A DNA stretch of 64,000 bases from CAZOWW01 sp964583765 (GTDB lineage: Bacteria; Actinomycetota; Actinomycetes; Actinomycetales; Kineosporiaceae): the NCBI GenBank assembly GCA_964583765.1, contig CAZOWW010000014.1, positions 3,350-67,349 of the forward strand, given 5' to 3'. The notes beneath the pieces are model-generated. The model was not told where the DNA came from, searched no databases, and saw nothing but the letters and a program-made list of their open reading frames with translations. Shown piece by piece: positions 16,003 through 25,085 of this stretch. The position numbers and the translations under genes are program-made. The stretch's first letter is position 1. Each line of letters begins with the position of its first letter.

Positions 16003-18528
16003 TCACTCGTCGTCGCTGTCGCCGTCCGTCGGATCGTCCTGGCTCCCGGTCGCCGCCTCGGGGGCGCGCCGTCCCACCGGGCCGCCGACGGCGTGCACGT
16101 GCCGGGACAGCGGCGTCCCCGACCCGTCGCGCCGTCCGGGGGAGGTGGGCAGCACCGCGGCGGTGCCCTGCTGGGTGGCGGCACGTGCGGGTCCGTCGCC
16201 CGCCCAGGCCAGCAGCAGACTGTCCTCCCCCCGCAGGAACCGGTGGCACCGCACGCCGCCGGTGGCCCGGCCCTTGGGCGGGTACTCCTGGTACGGAGTG
16301 ATCTTCGCGGTGCCGGTCTGGGTGCCCGGCAGCGCGTCCGAGGCCCCGGCCACGGTCACCACCACGGCATCCTGGTGCGGCAGCACGGCACCGAAGAACA
16401 GGACCCGTGCCCCCCGGGACAGGCTCACGCCCGACATGCCCCCGGCGGGCCGGCCCTGGGGACGGACCTTCTGCACGGGGAACCGGAGCAGTTGGGCGTC
16501 GCTGGTGATGAAGACCAGATCGGCCTGCGGGGAGTCGAGCTCGATGGCCCGGATCACGCGGTCCCCGTCCCGCAGGCCGATGATCTCCCAGGAGTCCTTG
16601 TTGAGCGGGTAGTCGGCGGCCACCCGCTTGACCACGCCCTGCGCGGTGCCCAGCGCGATCCCGAGCGAGTCCGGGCGCAGGGAGGTGAGGCCGACCAGGG
16701 TCTCGCCCTTCTCCAGGGTGAGGAACTCGGTGGCCGGCACCCCGCCGGACAGCGACGGGGCGGTGGACGTCGGCGGCAGGGTGGGCAGGTCCACGACCGG
16801 CAGCCGCACCATGCGGCCGAGGGAGGTGACCGCCGCGACCTCCCCGCGGGCGGTCGAGGACACCGCGGTGGCGATCACGTCGTGTGCCGCCCGGGACCCA
16901 CCCGCGCCGTCCGGCAGCGGCTCGGTGGTCGTCGTCCGGGCGAGCAGCCCGGTCGTCGAGAGCAGCACCCAGCACGGGTCGTCGGCGACCTCCAGCGGGG
17001 TGGACTTGGCCGCGGTGACCGCGACCCCGGCCGACTCCAGCAGGACGGTCCGGCGGGGAGTGCCGTACCGGGTGGCGACCTGCTCGAGCTCCTCCGAGAC
17101 GACCCGGCGCAACAGGGCGTCGTCCTCCAGGATCGCGCTGAGCTCGGCGATCTCCTTGCGCAGCTGGGCCTGTTCGCGCTCCAGTTCCAGCCGGGAGTAG
17201 CGGGTGAGGCGGCGCAGCGGCATCTCGAGGATGTAGTCCGTCTGGACCGGGGTCAGGTCGAACACCGAGATCAGGCGGGCGCGGGCGGCGGCCGTGTCCT
17301 CGCTGCTGCGGATGACGGCGATGACCTCGTCGATGTCGAGGATCGCCACCAGCAGGCCGTCGACCAGGTGCAACCGGTCGGCACGCTTGCGGCGCCGGAA
17401 GTCGGTGCGCCGCCGGACGACGCCGAGCCGGTGGTCGACGTAGACGGTGAGCAGTTCGCGCAGGCCCAGCGTGCGGGGCTGGCCCTCGACCAGGGCGACG
17501 TTGTTGATCCCGAAGGTGTCCTCCATCGGGGTCAGCCGGTACAGCTGCTCGAGCACGGCCTCGGCGTTGAACCCGGCCTTCAGCTCGATCACCAGGCGCA
17601 GGCCGTTCGTGCGGTCGGTCAGGTCGGTCAGGTCGCTGATCCCCTGGAGCCGCTTGGCCTGCACGAGCTCCTTGATCCGCTCGATGACCTTCTCGGGGCC
17701 GATCCCCGGGGGCAGTTCGGTGACCACGATGCCCTGGCGGCGTGGGGTGACGTTCTCGATGCGGATCGTGGCGCGGGTGCGGAAGGTGCCGCGGCCGGTC
17801 GCGTAGGCGTCGCGGATGCCGTCCAGGCCCACGATCCGGCCACCGGTGGGCAGATCCGGCCCGGGCACGAAGCGCAGCAGGTCGTCGAGGGTCGCGTCCG
17901 GGTGCGCGATGAGGTGCCGCGCGGCCCCGATGACCTCGACGAGGTTGTGCGGGGGCATGTTCGTCGCCATGCCCACGGCGATCCCGCTCGCTCCGTTGAC
18001 CAGCAGGTTCGGGAACGCCGCCGGCAGCACCTCGGGCTGGGTCTGGGACGAGTCGTAGTTCGGGACGAACTCGACCGTGTCCTCGTCGAGACCGTCGGTC
18101 ATGAGCAGAGCGGTGGCGGCCAGGCGCGCCTCGGTGTACCGGGCGGCGGCGGGCCCGTCGTCCAGCGAGCCGAAGTTGCCGTGCCCGTCCACGAGCGGCA
18201 CCCGCAGCGTGAACGGCTGCGCCATCCGCACCAGCGTGTCGTAGATCGCGGCATCGCCGTGCGGGTGCAGCCGGCCCATGACCTCGCCGACCACGCGGGC
18301 GGACTTCACGTGCGCACGTTCCGGGCGCAGGCCCATCTCGGCCATCTGGAACAGGATCCGGCGCTGCACCGGCTTTAGTCCGTCGCGGGCGTCGGGCAGG
18401 GCGCGCGAGTAGATGACCGAGTACGCGTACTCCAGGAACGCGCCCTGCATCTCCTGGGCGACGTCGATGTCGACGATCCGCTCGGTGAAGTCCTCGGGCG
18501 GGGGAGGCGTCGACGTGCGGCGGGCCAT
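16003..18528 (-). CDS. parC: DNA topoisomerase IV subunit A (GyrA/ParC family)
   Basis: Type IIA topoisomerase A subunit, 841 aa. It cleaves and religates duplex DNA through the Tyr in AAARYTEARL (Tyr131). The breakage-reunion domain shows LPDARDGLKPVQRRIL and HPHGDAAIYDTLVRMAQP. The C-terminal beta-pinwheel lacks the canonical GyrA box (QRRGGKG); the nearest sequence is GRPAGGMSG, which supports topoisomerase IV over gyrase. At the position equal to E. coli GyrA Ser83 there is Ala (Ala93), while the Asp87 equivalent is kept (Asp97). The ATG at 18528 has GAGGAG 9 nt upstream. The B subunit is not in the window. Confidence 0.88.
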   Translation of the reverse strand: MARRTSTPPPPEDFTERIVDIDVAQEMQGAFLEYAYSVIYSRALPDARDGLKPVQRRILFQMAEMGLRPERAHVKSARVVGEVMGRLHPHGDAAIYDTLVRMAQPFTLRVPLVDGHGNFGSLDDGPAAARYTEARLAATALLMTDGLDEDTVEFVPNYDSSQTQPEVLPAAFPNLLVNGASGIAVGMATNMPPHNLVEVIGAARHLIAHPDATLDDLLRFVPGPDLPTGGRIVGLDGIRDAYATGRGTFRTRATIRIENVTPRRQGIVVTELPPGIGPEKVIERIKELVQAKRLQGISDLTDLTDRTNGLRLVIELKAGFNAEAVLEQLYRLTPMEDTFGINNVALVEGQPRTLGLRELLTVYVDHRLGVVRRRTDFRRRKRADRLHLVDGLLVAILDIDEVIAVIRSSEDTAAARARLISVFDLTPVQTDYILEMPLRRLTRYSRLELEREQAQLRKEIAELSAILEDDALLRRVVSEELEQVATRYGTPRRTVLLESAGVAVTAAKSTPLEVADDPCWVLLSTTGLLARTTTTEPLPDGAGGSRAAHDVIATAVSSTARGEVAAVTSLGRMVRLPVVDLPTLPPTSTAPSLSGGVPATEFLTLEKGETLVGLTSLRPDSLGIALGTAQGVVKRVAADYPLNKDSWEIIGLRDGDRVIRAIELDSPQADLVFITSDAQLLRFPVQKVRPQGRPAGGMSGVSLSRGARVLFFGAVLPHQDAVVVTVAGASDALPGTQTGTAKITPYQEYPPKGRATGGVRCHRFLRGEDSLLLAWAGDGPARAATQQGTAAVLPTSPGRRDGSGTPLSRHVHAVGGPVGRRAPEAATGSQDDPTDGDSDDE

Positions 18529-18696
18529 GCGGTTCAACTCCTCGGGGGACGACGTGAGCCGGCGTGCCGGTGCCGGCCCGGCGCGCGCTCGCATTCTCCC
18601 CCGGGGCCCGGTCGCGCTCGGCAGCGGCTCACCCGCGTGTCGATCCCCACTGCCGTGAGCTCCGCCGGAGATCGCCGCCGGCGGGTGCGGGCCGGT

Positions 18697-19317
18697 TCAC
18701 GACGAGGTCCAGCCCTGCCCGAAGCGACCGGCGTGCACCACCTCGGGAAGCGGACGGCATCCGCGGCGCAGCGAGGGGGAGCGGTGGTCCGCGGCGGGAT
18801 GGCCCACCGAGACCACCCCGACGAGGCGCCGGTCCCCGGGCACCCCGAAGGCCTCGCGTACCGCGTCGTGCCGGGTGGCCGGAACCCCGAAGAAGCAGCC
18901 GCCCAGTCCCTCGTCGACCGCCCCGAGCAACAGGAGCAGCGCGGCCATGCCGGTGTCGACGTCCCAGTAGGGGACCGGCCAGCGGCTCGGGTCGCGGTCG
19001 GTCCAGCCCTTGTCCGGTTCCGCGTACCGGTCGAGGTACCGCCCCGGCTCGCTCAGGCACAGCACCAGGACCGGGGCCGTGCGCATCCCGGTGAGCCAGC
19101 GGTCCGGGGGGCCCGGGCGGTCGGCCGCCGCCGTCCAGAACGCGTCCCGGTCCGCCGGGCGCTCGAGGACCAGGAAGTCCCAGCCCTGGCTGAATCCCGC
19201 CGACGGTGCCCGCACCGCCGCTGCCAGCAGCCGCTGGAGCACCTCTGCCGGTACGGGACGGTCGGGATCGTAGGCGCGCACCATGCGGCGGGCGTGCACC
19301 ACCTGGGAGTACTCCAC
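18697..19317 (-). CDS. nitroreductase family protein
   Basis: 206 aa FMN-dependent nitroreductase-fold protein. It begins VEYSQVVHARRMVRAYDPDRPVP, with the FMN-phosphate contacts in RRMVRAYD, then AVRAPSAGFSQGWDF, and a later GLGGCFFGVP. Closest in style to the actinobacterial nitroreductases acting on aromatic or flavin-like substrates; the substrate is unknown. I chose the GTG at 19317 because CAGGCT lies 6 nt upstream and homology starts there; starting at 19386 would translate a repeated palindrome. It follows the acyl-CoA synthetase on the same strand. Confidence 0.82.
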   Translation of the reverse strand: MEYSQVVHARRMVRAYDPDRPVPAEVLQRLLAAAVRAPSAGFSQGWDFLVLERPADRDAFWTAAADRPGPPDRWLTGMRTAPVLVLCLSEPGRYLDRYAEPDKGWTDRDPSRWPVPYWDVDTGMAALLLLLGAVDEGLGGCFFGVPATRHDAVREAFGVPGDRRLVGVVSVGHPAADHRSPSLRRGCRPLPEVVHAGRFGQGWTSS

Positions 19318-19327
19318 GGGCCCAGCC

Positions 19328-19376
19328 TGGCAGGCACCGCCGTCCTCAGGACCGGCAGGCACCGCCGTCCTGAGGA
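19328..19376. repeat. 24-nt direct repeat containing GTCCTNAGGAC palindromes
   Basis: GGCAGGCACCGCCGTCCT occurs twice about 24 nt apart. Each copy ends in an 11-nt palindrome (GTCCTCAGGAC, GTCCTGAGGAC). It lies between the acyl-CoA synthetase stop and the nitroreductase start. It may be an operator pair, or may form alternative hairpins. Confidence 0.55.
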
Positions 19377-19392
19377 CAGGGAGCACCTGACC

Positions 19393-21183
19393 TCAGGACA
19401 GGACGTCCGTGAGGTCCTCCTCCCAGAACTCGTACCGGGCCCGCGGCACGGGCGCCCCGGGGACCGAGTGTCGGGAGGCCTCCAGTTCGCGCAGGTCGAC
19501 CCGCCGGATCTTCCCGGAGGTCGTCTTGGGCAGGGCGAGGAACTCGATCCGCCGGATGCGCTGGTAGCGGGGCAGCCGGGACCGTGCGTGACGCAGCACG
19601 GCGGCGGCGGTGTCCTCGTCGGGCTCCCAGCCGTCGTTCAGTGCGACGAAGACCTTCGGCACGGCCAGTCGTACCGGGTCGGGGGAGGGCACGACCGCCG
19701 CCTCGACCACGGCGGGGTGTTCCAGCACCACGCTCTCCAGCTCGAACGGGCTGATCCGGTAGTCGGACGCCTTGAAGATGTCGTCGGACCGGCCCACGTA
19801 GAGGTAGTACCCGTCCTCGTCCCGGGCCACGATGTCGCCGGTGTGGTGCAGGGCGCCGCCCGAGAACGGCGTGGCCCCCACCCCGTCCTGATAGCCGGTC
19901 ATCAACCCGAGCGGAGCGCCCAGCTCGGCGTCGTCCAGACGCAGGCAGAGCTCGCCCTCCGCGCGCATCCCGGTCTGCTCCTGTCCCGAGGACGGGTCCA
20001 CGATCACGGGCAGGTAGCCGGGCAGTGCCCGGCCCATGGATCCGGGGATGACCCGCTGACCGGGGCAGTTGGCGATCTGTGCGGTGGTCTCGGTCTGCCC
20101 GTAGCCGTCCCGCAGCGTCACTCCCCAGGCCCGGCCCACCGCGTTGATGATCTCGGGATTGAGGGGCTCCCCGGCGGAGACCACCTCGCGCAGGGGGATC
20201 CGTCCCCGGTAGGCGGCGAGGTTCATCTTGATCAGCATCCGCCAGACCGTCGGCGGTGCACAGAAGGTCGTGACCCCGCAGGCCGCCATCGTGTCCAGCA
20301 ACGCCGCGGGGGAGAACCGGGGCTGGTTCACCACGAGCACCGTCGCCTCGGCGTTCCAGGGCGCGAAGACGTTGCTCCACGCGTGCTTGGCCCACCCCGG
20401 CGAGGAGATGTTGAGGTGTACGTCCCCGGGGCGCAGCCCGAGCCAGTACATGGTGGACAGGTGCCCGATCGGGTACGAGGCGTGGGTGTGCTCGACGAGC
20501 TTGGGCACGGCCGTGGTGCCGGAGGTGAAGTACAGCAGCAGGCTGTCCCCGGCGCGGGTGTCCACGGCGGCCGACGTCCAGCGGGACTCCTCCTCGTCGT
20601 CCTCGTCCGGGGCCCCGAAGGTGAGCCAGCCCGGCACCGGGTCGCCCACGGCGATCCGGAGCGGTCGGGGGTCGAGTTCGGCGAAGACACCCGTGATGTC
20701 GGATCTGGCGATCACCTGGCTGATCGCGCCGCGTTCGAGCCGGTCGGCGACCTCCCGGGCACCCAGCAGCGGGGTCGCGGGCACCACGACGGCGCCGAGC
20801 CGCATGCAGGCGAGCAGCGTCTCCCAGAGCTCCACCTGGTTGCCGAGCATCATCAGCACCCGGTCGCCGGGGGACACGCCCCGCCCCTGCAGCCAGGTGG
20901 CCAGGCGACGGGAGCGCTCGGACAGCTCGGCGAAGGTGTACCGGGCGGACGTGCCGTCGCTCTCGACCAGCCACAGGGCGGTGCGCCGGCCGGTCACCGG
21001 GTCGGCGGCCAGGTGATCGAACCAGTCGCGGGCCCAGTTGAAGCGTCCGAGGCGCGGCCACCGGAACCGGTCCCACGCCTCGTCCTGATCGGCGCGCAGG
21101 TGCAGCAGGAGGTCTCGCGCCGCCCGGAACTCTGCGTGGGCGTCGGACTGCAGGGGAGCGGGCGCGGAATCGGGCCGAGACAT
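19393..21183 (-). CDS. AMP-forming acyl-CoA synthetase
   Basis: 596 aa member of the ANL superfamily, which activates a carboxylic acid as acyl-AMP and then acyl-CoA. The P-loop YFTSGTTAVPK, GYGQTETT (A5), HHTGDIVARDEDGYYLYVGRSDD (A7/A8, split here by the hinge Asp) and C-terminal LPKTTSGKIRR (A10, catalytic Lys) are all present. The sequence resembles medium-chain or aryl-CoA ligases more than acetyl-CoA synthetase; the substrate is uncertain. The start ATG at 21183 follows AAGG. It is divergent from a Pat-type lysine acetyltransferase, whose known targets in other bacteria are enzymes with exactly this A10 Lys. Confidence 0.88.
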   Translation of the reverse strand: MSRPDSAPAPLQSDAHAEFRAARDLLLHLRADQDEAWDRFRWPRLGRFNWARDWFDHLAADPVTGRRTALWLVESDGTSARYTFAELSERSRRLATWLQGRGVSPGDRVLMMLGNQVELWETLLACMRLGAVVVPATPLLGAREVADRLERGAISQVIARSDITGVFAELDPRPLRIAVGDPVPGWLTFGAPDEDDEEESRWTSAAVDTRAGDSLLLYFTSGTTAVPKLVEHTHASYPIGHLSTMYWLGLRPGDVHLNISSPGWAKHAWSNVFAPWNAEATVLVVNQPRFSPAALLDTMAACGVTTFCAPPTVWRMLIKMNLAAYRGRIPLREVVSAGEPLNPEIINAVGRAWGVTLRDGYGQTETTAQIANCPGQRVIPGSMGRALPGYLPVIVDPSSGQEQTGMRAEGELCLRLDDAELGAPLGLMTGYQDGVGATPFSGGALHHTGDIVARDEDGYYLYVGRSDDIFKASDYRISPFELESVVLEHPAVVEAAVVPSPDPVRLAVPKVFVALNDGWEPDEDTAAAVLRHARSRLPRYQRIRRIEFLALPKTTSGKIRRVDLRELEASRHSVPGAPVPRARYEFWEEDLTDVLS

Positions 21184-21438
21184 GGGGATGACCTTGGCAT
21201 CGGCCCCCCACGCCACGCAACGCTCCATCGCCGTGAGGCGTACCGCAGTTGCGCAGAGCGATGGGCGACCACGGGCCGGGCTGGCAGCCTACCCCGAGTC
21301 GGACCCCTCATCCTTTTCTGTCGGATTGTCCGGTCCGCTTCGAGGGATCTGTTCTCGGAGCCTGTTCCCGGGGCCGGTCCGGGTCCCCGGCGAGCTCGGC
21401 GGGAACTTCGGTGCCGGCTGCCCGGATAGCCTGGTCGG
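21184..21438. promoter_or_regulatory. divergent promoter region, acyl-CoA synthetase/Pat
   Basis: This 255-nt gap separates divergent genes. On the plus strand TAGCCT at 21427-21432 ends 6 nt before the GTG of the Pat-like gene, so that transcript is probably leaderless. No clear operator is seen. Confidence 0.5.
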
Positions 21439-24183
21439 GTGACGGGCGACGACGCGACGACGTCGGTGGGGACCGGAACCCCGGACCCCGGCCAGGCCGC
21501 GGACCCGAGAGGTGCCGGCTACCCCGAGCGCTGGGAGGCCGATGTCGTCCTGCGGGACGGGGCCACGGCACACCTGCGCCCGATCACGCCGGTGGACGCG
21601 GACCGGTTGCAGCGGCTCCACGTGGGCCAGTCCGCCGAGTCCGTCTACTTCCGTTTCTTCGCGCCGATGCCCCGGCTCTCCGAGGCGGATCTGACCCGGT
21701 TCACCCATGTGGACCACGTGGACCGCGTCGCGCTCGTGGCCACGATCGGCGAGGACATCGTCGGGGTCGGGCGGTACGACCGGGTTGACGACCAGTCCGC
21801 CGAGGTGGCCTTCACCATCAGTGATCAGCACCACGGTCGTGGGCTGGGATCGGTCCTGCTGGAGCACCTGGCCGCCGCCGCCTGGGAGAACCGCGTCCGG
21901 CGGTTCGTGGCCGACGTCCTGCCGACCAACCGAAAGATGCTCGCGGTGTTCCGCGACGCCGGATACGAGGTCACGCACCACTACGACGACGGCGTCCTGT
22001 CCCTCCGCTTCGACATCGAGCCCACGCACACCCAGCGTGCGGTGATGGAGGCCCGCGAGCACCACGGCGAGTCCCGCAGCGTGCAGGCGCTGCTCAGCCC
22101 CCGCTCGGTGGCGGTGTTCGGGGCGGACGCCGGCCCGGAGTCGCTCGGGTACCGGATCCTCACCGACCTGGCCACGGGGGGCTTCACCGGGCAGCTGCAC
22201 GCCGTGCACCCCACTGCCGCCGAGGTGGCCGGCGTCCCGGCCCACCCGGACCTGGGCGACATCGGCGCGCCCGTGGACCTGGCCGTGCTCGCGGTCCCCG
22301 CGGAGCAGGCCCTGGACGTGGTGCATGCCTGTGCCCGGCACGGGGTGCGTGGGCTGGTCGTGCTGTCCACCGGGTTCGGCGAGACCGGTCCCGAGGGCCT
22401 GGCCCTGCAGGGGGAACTGGTGCGGACGGCCCGCGCCAACGGCATGCGGGTGCTCGGACCCTGCTCCTGGGGAGTGATCAACACCGCCGAGGAGGTGCGG
22501 CTGAACGTCTCGCTCTCGCCGGAACTGCCCCGGCCCGGGCGACTGGCCCTCTTCTGCCAGTCCGGTGCCCTGTCGGTCTCGGTCCTGGGTGAGGCACGGC
22601 GGCGGGATCTGGGCCTGTCGAGCTTCGTCTCGGCCGGCAACCGGGCCGACGTGTCGGGCAACGACTGCTCCCAGTACTGGGAGGAGGACCCGGCCACGGA
22701 CGCGGTGGGCCTGTACCTGGAGAGTTTCGGCAACCCGCGGAAGTTCGCCCGGATCGTGCGCAGACTCGGACGACGCAAGCCGGTGATCGTCGTGAAGTCC
22801 GGCACCACCCGGTTCGCGGCGGTCCCGGGCCATGCCGTGCGCGAGACCCGCGCTCCGCGCGGGGCCTTCGACGCGCTGATGCGCCAGTGCGGCTGCATCC
22901 ACGTGGAGAACGTGCACCAGCTGTTCGACGTCGCCCAGCTGGTGATCCAGCAGCCACTGCCCGAGGGCCCGCGGGTGGCCGTGGTGGCCAACAGCACCGC
23001 GTTGGCGGCGCTGATCGCCGACGCCTGTGCGGACTGGGGCCTGGACGTCGTGCACGGGCCGGTGGCCGTGGCCGACCAGGCCGACCCGTCCGATTTCCGG
23101 GACGCCCTGGTCGCAGCCTTCGCCCACCCGAGGGTGCAGTCCGTGGTGGCTGCCTTCATCCCGTCGCTGACCGCGGGCGCCGCGCCCATGCGGGCGGTGC
23201 TCGCCGAGGTGTCCGGGACCACCCGTATCCCCGTGGTCGCCTGCCTCCTCGGCGCCGACCGGGACACGCCGGGCACCGGAGCGTCGGAGGCGGGTACGCA
23301 GGCCCGGCCGGTCCCGACCTTCGCCACCCCGGAGGAGGCGGTCCGGGCCTTGGCCGCGGCCACCCGCTACGGGGCCTGGCGCCGCCGTGATCCCGGACCG
23401 TGGGTGGATCCTCCCGGCCAGGACCCCCGCGCGGCGGAGCAGTTCGTCGCCGGGGTCCTGGCGGCCCACCCCGGCGGGACCCTGCTCACCGACGAGCAGG
23501 CCGGTGAGCTGCTGGCCTGCTACGGGTTGTCCCTGTGGCCCTCGGAGCGGGTGTCCACCGCGGACGAGGCGGTGGCCGCGGCGCAGCGGTTGGGGTGGCC
23601 GGTCGCGGTCAAGGTCGGGGTACCGCAGTTGCGGCACCGGCCCGACCTGGGCGGGGTCCGTCGTGACATCGCCCGTGCCCGGCACCTGCGCCAGAACGTC
23701 GCGCAACTGCACGAGCGGTTCGGTCCGCTCGACCCGGGCGGACTTGTCGTGCAGCGGATGGCGCCTCCCGGGGTCGCCTGTGCGGTGCGCTCGGTGGAGG
23801 ACCCGCTGTTCGGGCCGGTGGTCTCCTTCGGGCTCAGCGGCGACGCCAGCGACCTGCTCGGGGACATCGCGCACCGGATCCCGCCCCTGACCACGCGCGA
23901 CGTACGCGAGTTGGTGCGTTCGGTGCGGGCCGCTCCCCGGTTGCTGGGTCAGGACGGCTTCCCCGCCGTGCACGTCGGTGCCCTGGAGGAGGTCATCGCG
24001 CGGGTGTCCTGCCTGGCCGACGACCGGCCGGAGGTGGCCGAGCTGGAGTTGAACCCGGTGCTCGTGGGCGAGTCGGGGGCGCACGTCCTCGGGGCGCGGA
24101 TCCGGGTGCTGCCCCCGCCCGTGCGCGCGGACAGCCACCGCCGGGTGCTGAGCCTGCCCGGGCGGCCGGGGCCGCGCGTCTGA
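21439..24183 (+). CDS. Pat-like protein: GNAT domain fused to ADP-forming acyl-CoA ligase
   Basis: 914 aa. The N-terminal GNAT domain (about residues 20-200) shows VVLRDGATAHLRPI and the acetyl-CoA loop HHGRGLGSVLLEHL. Next come a CoA-binding domain (LLSPRSVAVFG), a succinyl-CoA-ligase-like region with SQSGALSVSVLGEA and SAGNRADVSGNDC, and a C-terminal ATP-grasp-like domain (GWPVAVKVGVPQLRHRPDLGG). The GNAT-first order is that of actinobacterial Pat proteins and the reverse of E. coli PatZ (family knowledge). Such proteins acetylate the active-site Lys of AMP-forming CoA ligases. GTG start with TAGCCT 6 nt upstream. It is divergent from a candidate substrate, the acyl-CoA synthetase. Confidence 0.9.
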   Translation: MTGDDATTSVGTGTPDPGQAADPRGAGYPERWEADVVLRDGATAHLRPITPVDADRLQRLHVGQSAESVYFRFFAPMPRLSEADLTRFTHVDHVDRVALVATIGEDIVGVGRYDRVDDQSAEVAFTISDQHHGRGLGSVLLEHLAAAAWENRVRRFVADVLPTNRKMLAVFRDAGYEVTHHYDDGVLSLRFDIEPTHTQRAVMEAREHHGESRSVQALLSPRSVAVFGADAGPESLGYRILTDLATGGFTGQLHAVHPTAAEVAGVPAHPDLGDIGAPVDLAVLAVPAEQALDVVHACARHGVRGLVVLSTGFGETGPEGLALQGELVRTARANGMRVLGPCSWGVINTAEEVRLNVSLSPELPRPGRLALFCQSGALSVSVLGEARRRDLGLSSFVSAGNRADVSGNDCSQYWEEDPATDAVGLYLESFGNPRKFARIVRRLGRRKPVIVVKSGTTRFAAVPGHAVRETRAPRGAFDALMRQCGCIHVENVHQLFDVAQLVIQQPLPEGPRVAVVANSTALAALIADACADWGLDVVHGPVAVADQADPSDFRDALVAAFAHPRVQSVVAAFIPSLTAGAAPMRAVLAEVSGTTRIPVVACLLGADRDTPGTGASEAGTQARPVPTFATPEEAVRALAAATRYGAWRRRDPGPWVDPPGQDPRAAEQFVAGVLAAHPGGTLLTDEQAGELLACYGLSLWPSERVSTADEAVAAAQRLGWPVAVKVGVPQLRHRPDLGGVRRDIARARHLRQNVAQLHERFGPLDPGGLVVQRMAPPGVACAVRSVEDPLFGPVVSFGLSGDASDLLGDIAHRIPPLTTRDVRELVRSVRAAPRLLGQDGFPAVHVGALEEVIARVSCLADDRPEVAELELNPVLVGESGAHVLGARIRVLPPPVRADSHRRVLSLPGRPGPRV

Positions 24184-24273
24184 GCCCCCGGCCTGTGTGG
24201 TCGCGCCCCGGACCGGTGTTGCTCGCGCGTCTCGGCGTCGTGCGGCCGAGCTCCGAGCCCTGGCCCGAGCTCC

Positions 24274-24288
24274 GAGCGCTTCGCGCTC
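24274..24288 (+). terminator. small hairpin after the Pat-like gene
   Basis: GAGCGC-TTC-GCGCTC, 6-bp arms with a 3-nt loop, about 90 nt past the stop. A weak candidate terminator. Confidence 0.3.
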
Positions 24289-24439
24289 CTCGTCGGGCAC
24301 CTGGGAGCGCGCCGTCGGCCGGATGTCTGCCGCCGGTCGGGTCATTGTCCATCGGGACGGATGCCGGTTGCCGAGGGTTTCTGCCCGTTCGGGCGTGGGC
24401 CAGGGCCGACCCGGGCCGCGGCGGTGACAGGATGGCGGT

Positions 24440-25057
24440 ATGCGTGAGCGTCACTCGACCCCTGTCAGCCGGCCCGGGCGTACGGCATCCCTGCCCCCCG
24501 CGCTGCGCGAGGAAGTGGAACGTGCCGGGTACTACCCGGCCCTGGTGAGCGACGCTCTGGACATCGCGGTGGCCGGCGAGGAGGTCGTGGCACATCTGGT
24601 GCACCCCGAGACCACCTTCGACCGTGAGGTCCGTCGGCACGTGACCGTGCTCGTGCTGACCAACACCCGGCTGGTGGTCGCGCACGCCGACGACCACGAG
24701 CCCGACGAGTTCAGCCCGGAGCCGTACGCCTCGGCGTCCACGGAGGCCGTGCCGGTGCGGCAGGTGCAGTCCGTCGTTCTCTCGCACGCCGTGGCGCACC
24801 CCGAGAAGCACACGCCCGGGGCCACCCCCCGCGAGCTCACCCTGACGATCGGGTGGGGGGCGCTGTCCCGCGTGGACCTCGAACCCGCAGGGTGCGCGGA
24901 CCCCGACTGCGAGGCGGATCACGGGTACACGGGCACCCTCGCCGCGGACGACATCACCTTGCGCCTGTCCGCCGAGGCCGAGGGCGCCGAAGCCGTGCGA
25001 GCGGCCTCCCGGTTCGCGCGGGCCCTGTCCGCGGCCACCGCCCGACCACACCGCTGA
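24440..25057 (+). CDS. DUF5998 family protein
   Basis: 205 aa soluble protein. It contains PALREEVERAGYYPALVSDALDIAV, HPETTFDREVRRHVTVLVLTNTRLVVAHAD and LEPAGCADPDCEADHGYTG, a Cys/His cluster that may bind metal. The pattern matches DUF5998, an actinobacterial family I remember beside alkaline-phosphatase-family genes, as here. Function unknown. The ATG at 24440 has CAGGAT 6 nt upstream (leaderless type). Confidence 0.82.
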   Translation: MRERHSTPVSRPGRTASLPPALREEVERAGYYPALVSDALDIAVAGEEVVAHLVHPETTFDREVRRHVTVLVLTNTRLVVAHADDHEPDEFSPEPYASASTEAVPVRQVQSVVLSHAVAHPEKHTPGATPRELTLTIGWGALSRVDLEPAGCADPDCEADHGYTGTLAADDITLRLSAEAEGAEAVRAASRFARALSAATARPHR

Positions 25058-25085
25058 CCGACAGGAGCCATCGACGACCAGACCG

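Noticed and set aside
18637..21429. 930-codon plus-strand open frame
   Set aside because: Lies over nitroreductase and acyl-CoA synthetase, both with full motif sets on the other strand.
21289..24345. 1018-codon minus-strand open frame
   Set aside because: Antisense of the Pat-like gene. Extremely Arg/Gly/His-rich and without domains.
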